Positions 42,239-51,565 of a stretch of DNA of 57,343 nucleotides are shown piece after piece. The translations under genes were made by a program, and so were the position numbers. This stretch comes from Acidobacteriota bacterium. GTDB lineage: Bacteria; Acidobacteriota; Aminicenantia; UBA2199. Position 1 is the stretch's first letter. Every line of letters begins with the position of its first letter. The stretch spans positions 1-57,343 of the forward strand of contig JAHIKI010000062.1 in the NCBI GenBank assembly GCA_018897435.1, given 5' to 3'. Below the pieces are notes generated by a model. The model saw nothing but the letters and a program-made list of their open reading frames with translations. It did no database searches and was not told the origin of the DNA.

Positions 42239-42578
42239 GTTTGCTGTCAGCCTCCTATGGATTTCTTTCGGACTCGTTTGTCAACGGTGATCTTCCATGG
42301 GACATTCTACGGCGAAATTGAAATAATTGCAAGTACCTCCGGAGCCAGGTCTCGATATTTAGATATAGATAATTTATTTTTCAGAGTGCTTGGGAATGAT
42401 GTAAAATGAGTTGAAAGTATGTGTCGCACAATACACTGTCGAAGAAATGAGTATGAATACAAAAAAAACTATTTTTCATTTTTATGATTATCCCCACTTT
42501 TTTAAAAAATTAAATGGTGATTCATTATTATCCAATTCATTTGCAGATAAGCATAAGTTGAGGGTGGGCCGATCCGGG

Positions 42579-42607
42579 TTGCCGATTGCCGGCTGATGCG
42601 TTATAAT
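42579..42607 (+). promoter_or_regulatory. promoter of the xseA-dxs operon
   Basis: TTGCCG (42579-42584), 17 bases, TATAAT (42602-42607). Predicted start near 42614. The preceding 340 bases hold an AT-rich segment without a supported gene. Confidence 0.65.
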
Positions 42608-42623
42608 TGAACATGGAGAAAAT

Positions 42624-42644
42624 ATGTCTTTTCCCGAAACGTGA
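42624..42644 (+). other. six-codon leader ORF overlapping a GTG start
   Basis: GGAGAAAAT then ATG TCT TTT CCC GAA ACG TGA; the TGA overlaps a GTG (42641) that is in frame with xseA. The arrangement would couple leader and xseA translation if that GTG is used. Speculative. Confidence 0.25.
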
Positions 42645-42676
42645 GGATCAAGCGGAGAAGGCCTATAATAAGCAAT

Positions 42677-44023
42677 ATGCGGCCCATTGAAGAAAAAATC
42701 TACAAGGTGTCGGAATTGACCCAGCTGGTCAAGCTGACGCTGGAGACCCAGTTTGCTTCCATACAGGTGCTGGGAGAAGCTTCAGGCGTGGTGCTGGCCA
42801 GTTCCGGGCACCTCTATTTCACGCTGAAGGACGGCGCCGGGGCCATGAAAGTGGTCATGTTCCGCGGCCAGCTGCAGAAAAGCGCGCTAAACCGGTTGGA
42901 AAACGGCCAGCAGATCATCGTCCAGGGGACCCTTTCCGTCTACCCCCTGCGCGGTGAGATGCAGATCATTGCCAGCAACATGCGACTGCAGGGCATCGGC
43001 GATATTTTCGCCGCCCTGGAAAAACTAAAGAAAGCCTACCAGGAAAAGGGCTATTTCGATCCGCAAAGGAAGAAACCACTGCCCTTGCTCCCCGGCCGCA
43101 TCGGCGTGGTCACTTCGCCGACCGGGGCAGCCGTGCGCGATATCGTGCGCATCCTGCACCGTCGCTTCCCGGGCATCGCCATCGTCATTTTCCCGGCCAA
43201 GGTGCAGGGGGAGGGCGCTGCCGCCGAGATTGCCTCTGGCATCGAATATTTCAATAACGCCGACCCGGATGAAAAGGTGGACGTCTTGATCGTAGGCCGT
43301 GGCGGGGGCAGTTACGAGGACCTGTGGGCTTTTAACGAGGCGCCTGTGGTCGAAGCCATCTACCACAGCCGCATCCCGGTGATCGCCGCGGTCGGCCATG
43401 AGATCGATTTCACCATCGCCGATTTTGTCGCCGATCTGCGGGCGGCCACGCCGTCGGCCGCGGCTGAACTCGTGGTGGGGAAAAAGGACGAGTTCCTGAA
43501 CCGCATTGATTTTTTGCGCCATAACCTCATGCGCTCCATGGAAAAACTGGTGCACGAAAAAAAATCCACTCTGGCGCAATTGCTTATGGGATCAAGCCTG
43601 GCCGATTTCCCCGGGCACTTGCAGGAGTTGGCCCAGCGCTTGGACGGCAGCGAGTTCGCCATGAACCGCCTTTTCCAGCAGTCCCTGAATCGCGGGCTCA
43701 GCCGCTGGAACCGCGCCGTGCAGCGCTTTGCCGCTTTTGACATGGGCGCCATGCTGAAAAACAGGGACCTGCAGGTTCTGAACCTGGGCACACGCTTGGC
43801 AGCGAATTTTTCCGAACGACTGCAACAGTGGCGGGAAAAGATCAACGTGCTGGATTCCAAGCTGGCCGGCATGAACCCGGAAAATGTTCTAGCTAAGGGC
43901 TATTCCATTACTACCGACCAGAATCAGCGGCTGGTCAAAGATTCGTCCGTTCTGGCCGCGGATGAAAAGATCTCTATCCGTTTTGCCCGCGGCATGGCCG
44001 CCGCCAAAGTGATCAAGGAGTGA
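42677..44023 (+). CDS. xseA: exodeoxyribonuclease VII large subunit
   Basis: 448 residues from ATG 42677, whose MRPIEEKIYKVSELTQLVK is the typical start; GTG 42641 would add 12 basic residues. OB-fold N domain (ASGVVLASSGHLYFTLKDGA), nuclease core with IGVVTSPTGAAVRDI, VLIVGRGGGSYEDLWAFNE and AVGHEIDFTIADFVADLRA, then a long helical region and the KGYSITTD tail. It degrades single-stranded DNA with the small subunit encoded next. Confidence 0.96.
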   Translation: MRPIEEKIYKVSELTQLVKLTLETQFASIQVLGEASGVVLASSGHLYFTLKDGAGAMKVVMFRGQLQKSALNRLENGQQIIVQGTLSVYPLRGEMQIIASNMRLQGIGDIFAALEKLKKAYQEKGYFDPQRKKPLPLLPGRIGVVTSPTGAAVRDIVRILHRRFPGIAIVIFPAKVQGEGAAAEIASGIEYFNNADPDEKVDVLIVGRGGGSYEDLWAFNEAPVVEAIYHSRIPVIAAVGHEIDFTIADFVADLRAATPSAAAELVVGKKDEFLNRIDFLRHNLMRSMEKLVHEKKSTLAQLLMGSSLADFPGHLQELAQRLDGSEFAMNRLFQQSLNRGLSRWNRAVQRFAAFDMGAMLKNRDLQVLNLGTRLAANFSERLQQWREKINVLDSKLAGMNPENVLAKGYSITTDQNQRLVKDSSVLAADEKISIRFARGMAAAKVIKE

Positions 44024-44026
44024 ACC

Positions 44027-44266
44027 ATGAAAAAAGAAACGCTTGATTTTGAAAGCGCGCTCAAAAAACTCGAAGCCATCGTGCAAAAGCTTGAGAATCC
44101 CGAAGTTCCCCTGCAAGAGGGCTTTGCTTTGTATGAAGAAGGTATGAACCTGACCGGGCAGATGAAAAAGGAACTCAACGAAATCGAAAAAAAAGTGAAA
44201 ATACTACAGAAGGGCGCTAAGGGCGACCTGCAGGAAGCCGATTTCGAGCCTTCTGAAAATGACTGA
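44027..44266 (+). CDS. xseB: exodeoxyribonuclease VII small subunit
   Basis: 79 residues. [20 protein letters not shown] and [20 protein letters not shown] are the XseB family pattern. Partner of the subunit ending 3 bases upstream. The next gene starts 8 bases before its stop. Confidence 0.95.
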   Translation: MKKETLDFESALKKLEAIVQKLENPEVPLQEGFALYEEGMNLTGQMKKELNEIEKKVKILQKGAKGDLQEADFEPSEND

Positions 44267-45113
44267 TTACCTGCAGCGCCTGACCACGGCCGTCGATCGC
44301 GAGCTCCTTGACGGCATCCAGCCCGGGAATGGAACGCTGGAAGCTGCCATGCACTACGCGCTGACGGTGCGCGGCAAGCGTCTGCGGCCGCTGCTGTTCC
44401 TCACCCTGCTCGATGCCTGCCGGATCGAGGCGGAGCGCTTCATCGGCCTGGCATCCGCCCTGGAGATCATCCACACCTACTCGCTGATTCACGACGATCT
44501 GCCGGTGATGGACAACGACGACCTGCGCCGCGGCATGCCCACGGTCCACCGCAAGTTCAACGAAGCTGTGGCCCTGCTGGCCGGGGACACGCTGTTGACC
44601 TTTGCTTTTGAAAAGATCGCTTCCGCGCCACTGGCAGCCGAAAAGATTGTGGCCATCATCGGCATCATTACCCGCTGCATCGGCAAGCAGGGCATGGCCC
44701 AGGGGCAGGCCCTTGACCTGGAGTTTTCAGGGCAAGCCGAGACCATTGCCGCCATCCACCGTCTTAAAACGGCCGAATTGATCAAAGGCTCGCTCCTGGC
44801 GGCTGCCCAGGTAGCCGATTTCGAAGACCACCGCCAGCAATTGCTAGCCCGGGCAGGCATCGCCCTGGGCATGGGGTTCCAGCTGACTGACGACCTGCTG
44901 GACATCACCGGCTCCGAAGACAAGGTCGGCAAAAAATTAAACAAGGACCAGGCCAACCGCAGTCCCAACGCCGTTCTGTATTTCGGGTTGCCGGCTATCA
45001 GGGAAAAAATTGACGCGTATCACCGCGAGGCGCAGGCCCTGGTCGGAGATCTGCAGATCGATTTTCCCCCTCTCCTGTTCCTGATGAAAAGTATGTTGTA
45101 CCGGAGCCAATAA
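44259..45113 (+). CDS. ispA: polyprenyl (farnesyl/geranylgeranyl) diphosphate synthase
   Basis: 284 residues. [10 protein letters not shown], the first aspartate motif [14 protein letters not shown], the lysine-containing [13 protein letters not shown] segment and the second aspartate motif DDLLDITG. It condenses isoprenyl diphosphates. The first-motif length and bulky residues favour a short-chain (C15-C20) product. It is directly joined to dxs (TAATG overlap) and behind the exonuclease VII genes, the well-known xseB-ispA-dxs arrangement. Confidence 0.94.
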   Translation: MTDYLQRLTTAVDRELLDGIQPGNGTLEAAMHYALTVRGKRLRPLLFLTLLDACRIEAERFIGLASALEIIHTYSLIHDDLPVMDNDDLRRGMPTVHRKFNEAVALLAGDTLLTFAFEKIASAPLAAEKIVAIIGIITRCIGKQGMAQGQALDLEFSGQAETIAAIHRLKTAELIKGSLLAAAQVADFEDHRQQLLARAGIALGMGFQLTDDLLDITGSEDKVGKKLNKDQANRSPNAVLYFGLPAIREKIDAYHREAQALVGDLQIDFPPLLFLMKSMLYRSQ

Positions 45114-46990
45114 TGGCATTGCTCGAAAAGATCTTTTCCCCAGCCGATATCAAGGAACTTACTCTGGAAGAACTGTCCCGCTTGTCGGCGGAGATCCGGG
45201 AACTGCTGGTTCAGGTGGTCTCGCAGAACGGCGGGCACTTGTCATCCAATCTGGGGGCCGTGGACCTGACCCTGGCCCTGCACCGGGTTTTCGATGCGCC
45301 GCTGGACAAGATCATCTGGGATATCGGACACCAGAGTTATACCCACAAGATCATCACCGGCCGCCGGGAAAAGATATTTTCCATCCGCAAAAAAGATGGC
45401 CTGCTCGGTTTTCCTGACCGTGCTGAAAGCGAGTACGATGTACTGAACACCGGGCATGCCTCGACCTCGCTCGGCTTTGCCTCGGGCCTGGCCATCGCCC
45501 GTGACCGCCGCGGTGAAAAATTCCATATCGTCAGCGTGATTGGTGACGGGGCGCTGACCGGCGGGGTGGCCCTGGAAGCCCTGAACCACATCGGCCAGGT
45601 CAAGCAGCGCCTGATCATCATTCTCAATGACAACAAGATGTCGATCTCTCCCAACGTCGGCGGCATTTCCCGCCACTTGAACTACCTGGTTTCCGGCCGG
45701 CCCTACATCCGCCTGAAGGAAGTGATCCAGAATATTCTCAAGTCCATTCCCGGCCTGGGCCCATCGATGTACGAACTGGCCAAAAAATTGGAAGTGCTGA
45801 TGCGTACCATAATGGTGCCCGGTTCGCTCTTTGATGAGCTGGGCATCAAATATATCGGTCCGGTAAACGGCCATGATTTCGGCGAAATGCTCAAGGAATT
45901 CCAGGCGGCCAAGAAGCACGATTTTCCGGTCCTGCTGCACGTGGTGACCCGCAAAGGCCAGGGCTACGTGCCGGCCTGTGAGGATCCCAGTTCTTTTCAT
46001 TCCTCTGCCCCTTTCAATATCGAAAACGGCAAGTTCATCGGCGGCTGCAAAAGTCCCTCCTATTCGGAAATTTTCGGGCAGACGGTCCGGCGCCTGGTCG
46101 AACAGGACCGCCGACTGGTGGCGCTGACCGCGGCCATGCCTGAAGGCACCGGCCTGGACGCCGTGCAAAAGGAATTCCCGGAAAATTTCTTCGATGTCGG
46201 CATCGCCGAGCAATACATGTTCGATTTCGCCGGCGGCTTGGCCCTGGGTGGTTTCAAGCCGGTGCTGGGTGTGTACTCCACTTTCATGCAGCGGGCCGTG
46301 GACCAGATCATTCACGATATTTCGCTGATGCGCATTCCGATCCTGGTCGGACTGGACCGGGCCGGACTGGTGGGTGGTGACGGCCCGACCCATCAGGGGC
46401 TTTATGACATCGCCCTGCTGAATCCCATCCCGGGTATCGTGCTCATGGCGCCCAAGGATGAAAATGAGCTGCAGCACATGGTTTACTCCGGCAGCCGCCT
46501 GGCCAAGCCCGTTTTTATCCGCTATCCCAAGGAACCGGGTCGGGGCGTGCCCCTGGATAAGGATTTGCTTGAAATTCCCGAGGGCAAGGCGGAAGTGCTG
46601 CGCCGAGGCGGCCACGCCCTGATCCTGGCCGTGGGGCCCCTGGTGTATCGCGCCATGGAAGCAGCCGAGCAGCTGGCTCTTCTGGACAAAATCGAAACAA
46701 CCGTGGTCAATGTCCGTTTCATCAAGCCTCCGGACCGGGAGCTGATCTTTTCCCTGGCGGCCGGGATCAACAAGATCGTCACTATAGAGGATGGAACGGC
46801 CATGGGCGGTTTCGCTTCCATCATCCACAAGGAATTCCTGCAACTCGGGCCGAACGGCCACGAATTTCTCAGCCTGGCCGTCGGGGAAGGAGCCATGCCC
46901 CTGGCTTCCCGGGAAGAACTGTTGGAGCATTTCGGCCTGAACAGCGCCGGCATTTACCGCCAGGTCCGCGCTTTCGTCAAAGGCGGGTAG
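45113..46990 (+). CDS. dxs: 1-deoxy-D-xylulose-5-phosphate synthase
   Basis: 625 residues. N-terminal thiamine domain with GHQSYTHKIITGR, GDGALTGGVALEALNHIG and NDNKMSISPNVGGIS. The transketolase central domain has the catalytic-Glu segment DVGIAEQYMFDFAGGLALGG, then DRAGLVGGDGPTHQGLYDIA. It condenses pyruvate and glyceraldehyde 3-phosphate, the first step of the MEP pathway, upstream of the prenyl synthase encoded before it. The stop codon lies inside a GTAGGGG palindrome. Confidence 0.97.
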   Translation: MALLEKIFSPADIKELTLEELSRLSAEIRELLVQVVSQNGGHLSSNLGAVDLTLALHRVFDAPLDKIIWDIGHQSYTHKIITGRREKIFSIRKKDGLLGFPDRAESEYDVLNTGHASTSLGFASGLAIARDRRGEKFHIVSVIGDGALTGGVALEALNHIGQVKQRLIIILNDNKMSISPNVGGISRHLNYLVSGRPYIRLKEVIQNILKSIPGLGPSMYELAKKLEVLMRTIMVPGSLFDELGIKYIGPVNGHDFGEMLKEFQAAKKHDFPVLLHVVTRKGQGYVPACEDPSSFHSSAPFNIENGKFIGGCKSPSYSEIFGQTVRRLVEQDRRLVALTAAMPEGTGLDAVQKEFPENFFDVGIAEQYMFDFAGGLALGGFKPVLGVYSTFMQRAVDQIIHDISLMRIPILVGLDRAGLVGGDGPTHQGLYDIALLNPIPGIVLMAPKDENELQHMVYSGSRLAKPVFIRYPKEPGRGVPLDKDLLEIPEGKAEVLRRGGHALILAVGPLVYRAMEAAEQLALLDKIETTVVNVRFIKPPDRELIFSLAAGINKIVTIEDGTAMGGFASIIHKEFLQLGPNGHEFLSLAVGEGAMPLASREELLEHFGLNSAGIYRQVRAFVKGG

Positions 46991-47033
46991 GGGAGGGTTT
47001 AACCCCCTGAAGGGGGCGAGCACCCTCCCTTAC
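46987..47033. repeat. GTAGGGG-type palindrome overlapping the dxs stop
   Basis: GTAGGGGAGGGT (46987-46998) and ACCCTCCCTTAC (47022-47033) pair, with an inner CCCCCTGAAGGGGG hairpin. It may also act as the transcription end of dxs. Confidence 0.6.
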
Positions 47034-47089
47034 AAGATCAGCTGGAACGTGACCTTGACAGTTGGTTAATAATTATTTATGATTCAACC

Positions 47090-47422
47090 ATGATTGTGGG
47101 CTACAACACCGATATCAAATACCGCAAAGAGGTCTTTCATATCCAAACCGAGGACAAAGGCCATGGCAATCCCCTGATCGAAACCCTGGTTTACCTCCAC
47201 GGCGAGATCTTGCTCTCCCGCCGCATCTCCTACGCCCACTTGCTGACATCGGCGGAAAAAACCAAAAAGGTCAAGGGCCTAATGAAAAACCAGCACGACC
47301 AGATCATCGCCGAATTGAAAGAGGGACGTTTCTCGCACCTGATGTCCATGGACACCCAGAACATCGAAGACCAAACCCTTGATGAAATGGTGCTGCAATA
47401 TTTAAGCAACGAAACCCCCTGA
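47090..47422 (+). CDS. conserved-looking protein of unknown function between dxs and polA
   Basis: 110 residues, no membrane helix. A beta-rich start, MIVGYNTDIKYRKEVFHIQT, EDKGHGNPLIETLVYLHGEI, then LLSRRISYAHLLTSAEKT and a charged helical tail. I recall similar unnamed proteins from other uncultured and deltaproteobacterial genomes, but no function. It is in the same direction as polA, whose ATG lies 3 bases past its stop, so the two are probably cotranscribed. Confidence 0.7.
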   Translation: MIVGYNTDIKYRKEVFHIQTEDKGHGNPLIETLVYLHGEILLSRRISYAHLLTSAEKTKKVKGLMKNQHDQIIAELKEGRFSHLMSMDTQNIEDQTLDEMVLQYLSNETP

Positions 47423-47425
47423 TTC

Positions 47426-50107
47426 ATGCCCGAAAATATTCTCCTCATCGACGGCATGTACCTGGTTTTCAGTTCCTTTTACTCCTACCACGCCATGCGC
47501 ACCCTCAAGGGCGAGCCCACCGGGGCCCTTTTCGGTTTCATCAGCCGGGTGGAAAGCCTGATCCAGGAATTGCAACCCAACCGGCTGGTGGTGGCCTTTG
47601 ATTCCAAGGAAAAGAATTTCCGCCGCGACCTGTATCCCGAATACAAGGCCAAGCGCCTGCTGCCGCCCGAAGAGCTGATCCAGCAGCTGCCGGCCATCCG
47701 CGAATACCTGACCTGCCGCGGCATCCATTTTTTGGAAAAACCAGGTCTGGAAGCTGACGATATCATTGCCCTGCTGGCGCGGCGTTTCGCCGCCGACGGC
47801 AGCGAAGTGCTGATCTTCAGCGCCGACAAGGACCTGTTTCAATTGGTAGCGGAACGGATATTTATTTTTCACCCCAAACTGAAAAGAAAACTTGATCGCG
47901 GCGATGTCAAGGAATTCTTCGGGGTTTATCCCGAGCAGATCGTCGACTACCTGGCCCTGGCCGGAGATGCTTCGGACAATATTCCCGGCATCCCGGGCAT
48001 CGGCGATAAAACCGCGACCAAACTGATTGAAAAGTTCGGCAGCCTGGCGGCCATGCTTGCAGGACTCGACCAGGTCGAAGTCAAGTTGCAGGAAAAAATC
48101 AGGGCCAACATCCACCTTTTCGAACTGTGGTACCGCTTGCTCGATTTTTCCAAAATCCCGGCCGTGGATCTTGACCTGCAGGTGCCGCCTTTTGTGGCCC
48201 GCGCCGACGAGCGCCTGCTGGAGTTGTACCGCCGCTTCCAGTTCAACAGTTTGCTGAAAAAAATGGACGCCGCTCCCCGGGCTGCCAATGCGGAACCTGC
48301 CATAGCCGCCCGCCTGGTTGAGAATCCCGCCCAACTAAAGGAGCTCGCCGGAAAAATAAAGGCGGCCGGAAGCTTTGCCTGGGATATCGAGACCACGGCG
48401 ATCGAATTTTTCAAGGCCGGGCTTGTCGGCCTTTCGGTTTTCGTTGACGGCGGGGGGTATTATGTTCCCTTTTTGGTTCCCAGCGCGGCCGCGGCGCGTT
48501 TCCGATTGACCATAGCAGATTTTCATAAGGAAATGGCCGGACTTTTCCATGACGCGAAGATCAAAAAAACCGGGCACAACCTGAAGTTCGATATGCTGCA
48601 CCTGTTACGGGAGGGAATGCCGGCCGGCGGCATCGAACACGACACCATGATCATGTCTTATCTTCTCTTTCCCAACCGCCGTACCCACCAGTTAAAGGAG
48701 TTGAGCGCCGAATTCCTGGGGGTCAGACAGACAACTTATGATGAATTGGTCGGCAAGGGCAAAAGCCGGGTCAAAATCACTGAAGTGGATGTGGAACAGG
48801 TCGGAAGCTACTGCGTGGCCGATTCCCGGAATTCCTGGCAATTGGTGGAGAAGCTGCTGCCGCAGCTGCGGGACAAACAACTACTGGACCTTTATCGCGA
48901 AATCGAAATGCCGCTGCTCCACGTTCTGCTGAACATGGAATGGCACGGCATCGCCATCGACCGCGCTTTCCTGAAAAAGGCCGCCACTCGTTTGCAGGAA
49001 CAGATCGCCTCGACCGAAAAAGAGGTCCAGGAGCTGGCGGGCTATGAATTCAATCTGAACTCTTCCCAGCAGCTGGCCGAACTGCTTTTTGAGAAAATGA
49101 ACCTGCCGCTGAATAAAAAAACCCGCAAGACCAAGGTCCAATCCACCGATATCGACGTGCTGAACGAGTTGAAGGGCTTTCCCATCGTCGAAAAGCTCAT
49201 CGCCTACCGGACTTATAAAAAACTGCATTCCACCTACGTCCAGGGCCTGCTGGACAATCACGATGAAAATGACCGCGTCCATACGTCGTTCAACCAAACG
49301 GTCACGGCCACCGGACGTCTCTCTTCTTCCAATCCCAACCTGCAGAACATCCCGGTCGGTGAGATCGCCGGGCTCAACCTGAGGCGGGCATTTGTAGCCG
49401 CCAAGGACAAGCTGCTGCTGTCGGCCGATTATTCCCAGATCGAACTGCGGGTCATGGCCCATTTTTCCGGGGATAAAAACCTGCTACAGGCTTTTACTGA
49501 AGGTATGGACATCCACCAGCACACCGCCGACCTGGTCTTTGCCGCCGACCTTTTTTCACCGCGGGGCGAGTTGCGCCGGCGCGCCAAGATCATCAATTTT
49601 TCGATCATTTACGGCAGCGGCGCCTATTCTCTGGCCAGGGAGCTGGGTGTGAGTTTTGCCGAGGCCAAGGCATTCATCGACCGTTATTTTGAAAAATACA
49701 GCGGCGTCAGACTCTTCATGGACAAAGTAATCGCCGCCGCGGAGAAGGATCCCGAAGTGAGGACCATTTCCGGACGCGTCCGTCCCATTCCCGAAATTCT
49801 AAGCTCCAACCGTACGGTCAAGGAGAACGGCAACCGCATGGCCATCAACACTATCATCCAGGGCAGCGCCGCCGATATCATCAAGATCGCCATGATCCGC
49901 ATCCACGGGCATCTGCGCTCCATGCAAAGCCGCCTGATCCTGCAGGTGCACGACGAATTGGTTTTTGAATACCCTGCCGCCGAAGAAAAACGGTTGCTCA
50001 CCATGGTCAAAAGCGAAATGGAAAACGCATTGCCGCTGCAGGTGCCGCTGCAGATCAGTTTGAAAAAAGGCCTGAACTGGGCCGATATGGAAGAGATTAA
50101 AGGCTGA
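47426..50107 (+). CDS. polA: DNA polymerase I
   Basis: 893 residues with all three domains. 5'-3' exonuclease (about 1-290; LLIDGMYLVFSSFY, AGDASDNIPGIPGIGDKTA). 3'-5' exonuclease (about 300-500) with intact-looking DIET, HNLKFDM and YCVADSRNS sites. Polymerase (about 500-893) with SADYSQIELRVMAHFSGD (motif A), RRRAKIINFSIIYGSG (motif B) and VHDELVFEYP (motif C). It functions in Okazaki fragment processing and repair. Confidence 0.97.
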   Translation: MPENILLIDGMYLVFSSFYSYHAMRTLKGEPTGALFGFISRVESLIQELQPNRLVVAFDSKEKNFRRDLYPEYKAKRLLPPEELIQQLPAIREYLTCRGIHFLEKPGLEADDIIALLARRFAADGSEVLIFSADKDLFQLVAERIFIFHPKLKRKLDRGDVKEFFGVYPEQIVDYLALAGDASDNIPGIPGIGDKTATKLIEKFGSLAAMLAGLDQVEVKLQEKIRANIHLFELWYRLLDFSKIPAVDLDLQVPPFVARADERLLELYRRFQFNSLLKKMDAAPRAANAEPAIAARLVENPAQLKELAGKIKAAGSFAWDIETTAIEFFKAGLVGLSVFVDGGGYYVPFLVPSAAAARFRLTIADFHKEMAGLFHDAKIKKTGHNLKFDMLHLLREGMPAGGIEHDTMIMSYLLFPNRRTHQLKELSAEFLGVRQTTYDELVGKGKSRVKITEVDVEQVGSYCVADSRNSWQLVEKLLPQLRDKQLLDLYREIEMPLLHVLLNMEWHGIAIDRAFLKKAATRLQEQIASTEKEVQELAGYEFNLNSSQQLAELLFEKMNLPLNKKTRKTKVQSTDIDVLNELKGFPIVEKLIAYRTYKKLHSTYVQGLLDNHDENDRVHTSFNQTVTATGRLSSSNPNLQNIPVGEIAGLNLRRAFVAAKDKLLLSADYSQIELRVMAHFSGDKNLLQAFTEGMDIHQHTADLVFAADLFSPRGELRRRAKIINFSIIYGSGAYSLARELGVSFAEAKAFIDRYFEKYSGVRLFMDKVIAAAEKDPEVRTISGRVRPIPEILSSNRTVKENGNRMAINTIIQGSAADIIKIAMIRIHGHLRSMQSRLILQVHDELVFEYPAAEEKRLLTMVKSEMENALPLQVPLQISLKKGLNWADMEEIKG

Positions 50108-50133
50108 TCCAGCAACTTTATCTGCGGTCGCTA

Positions 50134-50691
50134 TTACGATTTATCGCGCCAAGACCGGCGCTGGTTATACATCCTCTCCGTGAATCCGCCCTCTTCGAGG
50201 AATTTCCGCTCCAGGCTCTGCATTTGCCTGTGCAGCAGGTAACTCGCCTGGTTGATTAGGCAGATCATTGTGTTGGCCGCGGTTTCCTCAGAACTTTTTT
50301 TGAAAGAGTCGGACCGGTCTGACTTGTCGGACTCGTCTGACAAGAACTTTCTTGCTTCAAGTGCTTCCGGGGAGTTCTTGTCCCACAGGCGCAAGCCGCG
50401 TTGGCGCAGGAAGTCTTCGTAGTCCAGCAGGAGTTCCTCCAGGCTGGCCCGGGCCACTCCCGTCAGCTTCAATTCGGTCTTCTTGGATGTGCCAGAAGCC
50501 ATACTCCCCTCGGCGATGTTCTGAACACCGCTTCGCGCTGCCTGCACCATCTGGTCATGAGTACGTGAGCGCTTATCAATGAAACGGTTGCAAAAAACAA
50601 CCGTCAAATCATATGCCAGTTGGGCGCTTTGAAAACTGCGCAGCTTGCGGTAGCCGCCGTGGGGAGGGATAAGGGTTGTGTCGTTATCCAT
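50134..50691 (-). CDS. four-helix-bundle protein (S23-related)
   Basis: 185 residues. GGYRKLRSFQSAQLAYDLTV, RSRTHDQMVQAARSGVQNIA, EGSMASGTSKKTELKLTGVA and ARASLEELLLDYEDFLRQRG match the four-helix bundle family derived from rRNA intervening-sequence proteins, with the longer suffix form. An SDESDKSDRSD insertion (residues about 115-128) is encoded by a short DNA repeat (50306-50343), which also appears 5' of the gene. Function unknown; often in accessory DNA. Confidence 0.85.
   Translation of the reverse strand: MDNDTTLIPPHGGYRKLRSFQSAQLAYDLTVVFCNRFIDKRSRTHDQMVQAARSGVQNIAEGSMASGTSKKTELKLTGVARASLEELLLDYEDFLRQRGLRLWDKNSPEALEARKFLSDESDKSDRSDSFKKSSEETAANTMICLINQASYLLHRQMQSLERKFLEEGGFTERMYNQRRSWRDKS
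50306..50343. repeat. GTCTGACTTGTCGGACTCG-type repeat inside the four-helix gene
   Basis: Units of about 9-10 bases (GTCGGACCG, GTCTGACTT, GTCGGACTC, GTCTGAC), encoding Ser-Asp-Lys/Arg runs. A related tract lies at 50703-50736 outside the gene. Confidence 0.55.
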
Positions 50692-50702
50692 TTGTTCTCC
50701 TC

Positions 50703-50736
50703 TTGTCTGACTTGTCGCTTGGTCCGATTTGTCCTA
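50703..50736. repeat. related repeat tract upstream of the four-helix gene
   Basis: TTGTCTGACTTGTCGCTTGG followed by TCCGATTTGTCC, the same unit as inside the gene but degenerate. Confidence 0.5.
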
Positions 50737-50887
50737 CTCTCTGCTTCCCCGAAAGGGATTGCCCCCCATTTTACAGAGAATTATTAATTATTCAATGTGC
50801 TTTCATACACCGGGATTGTTCAATTTTACATATTGCGAATGAAATATTTCAAATTGCAATCAAAATTAAAATAAAGTTTTCAAATTG

Positions 50888-50917
50888 TTGACAAATAGTA
50901 TCAAATATAGTACTAAT
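50888..50917 (+). promoter_or_regulatory. promoter and operator of the HicAB operon
   Basis: TTGACA (50888-50893), 18 bases, ACTAAT (50912-50917). The palindrome TAGTACTA (50908-50915) sits on the -10 region with a further TAGTA upstream (50897), a plausible HicB operator. Only 9 bases separate the -10 from the HicA start. Confidence 0.5.
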
Positions 50918-50926
50918 ATATTACGC

Positions 50927-51163
50927 ATGTCAAAAAAGGAGGAATTGATTGAGCGGCTTTTGCGCAAACCTGTCGATATGCGTTTTGAGGAGGTTGCTGT
51001 GATCCTCGAACATTACGGGTTTACTTTGGACAAAAAGAACCAAAAAGGCAGCCATTTTGTTTATTTTAAAGGAGATAAATTGATTACAATTCCGGTTCAC
51101 AATCACATGGTCAAAAGAACCTACTTGCAGATGATTATTGAAATGCTTGATTTGGAGGAATAA
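50927..51163 (+). CDS. hicA: HicA-type toxin
   Basis: 78 residues from ATG 50927. RKPVDMRFEEVAVILEHYGF and KGSHFVYFKGDKLITIPVHN show the HicA double-stranded RNA-binding-like fold, with the catalytic His in GSH. The toxin cleaves mRNA when freed from HicB. An earlier in-frame ATG at 50885 lies inside the promoter and is not used here. HicB follows after 3 bases. Confidence 0.88.
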   Translation: MSKKEELIERLLRKPVDMRFEEVAVILEHYGFTLDKKNQKGSHFVYFKGDKLITIPVHNHMVKRTYLQMIIEMLDLEE

Positions 51164-51166
51164 GCC

Positions 51167-51565
51167 ATGGAAAAGAAAGACATCTCTTATTACCTTTCCC
51201 TGCCATACAGCATCCATATCCAATCGGAAGCTGAGGGAGGCTTTTTTGCCCGGGTAGAGGAGCTGAAGGGATGTATGACCCAGGGAGAGAGCTTGGAGGA
51301 AGTTGCCGGCAACATCTGCGACGCCATGGAGGCCTGGTTGACGACGGCGCTGGACAGGGGAATCGCCATTCCCGAGCCGGAAACCCACAGCGGCAAGTTC
51401 GTGTTGCGGGTCCCCAGATCACTCCACCGTAAGCTGGCTGAAAATGCCCGCAGGGAAAACCTGAGCCTGAACCAATTCTTGATCTATCTGTTAACCGAGC
51501 AGAACACGATTTACGACATGAAACAAGTTCAAATGCCCATTAGTACCAAGAACAAGAAGAAATAA
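51167..51565 (+). CDS. hicB: HicB-type antitoxin
   Basis: 132 residues. YSIHIQSEAEGGFFARVEEL, KGCMTQGESLEEVAGNICDA and MEAWLTTALDRGIAIPEP form the partial RNase H fold of HicB. The C-terminal part, KFVLRVPRSLHRKLAENARR, then ENLSLNQFLIYLL, is a ribbon-helix-helix/Arc-type DNA-binding tail. It neutralises HicA and represses the operon. Its stop overlaps the start of the DUF3800 gene by one base (TAATG). Confidence 0.92.
   Translation: MEKKDISYYLSLPYSIHIQSEAEGGFFARVEELKGCMTQGESLEEVAGNICDAMEAWLTTALDRGIAIPEPETHSGKFVLRVPRSLHRKLAENARRENLSLNQFLIYLLTEQNTIYDMKQVQMPISTKNKKK

Noticed and set aside
42411-42596. 61-codon AT-rich open frame before xseA
   Set aside because: No ribosome site at a sensible distance and it ends at the xseA promoter; could be a remnant but no similarity is recognisable.
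45242-47023. 593-codon open frame opposite dxs
   Set aside because: Antisense shadow; all the known Dxs motifs are on the plus strand.
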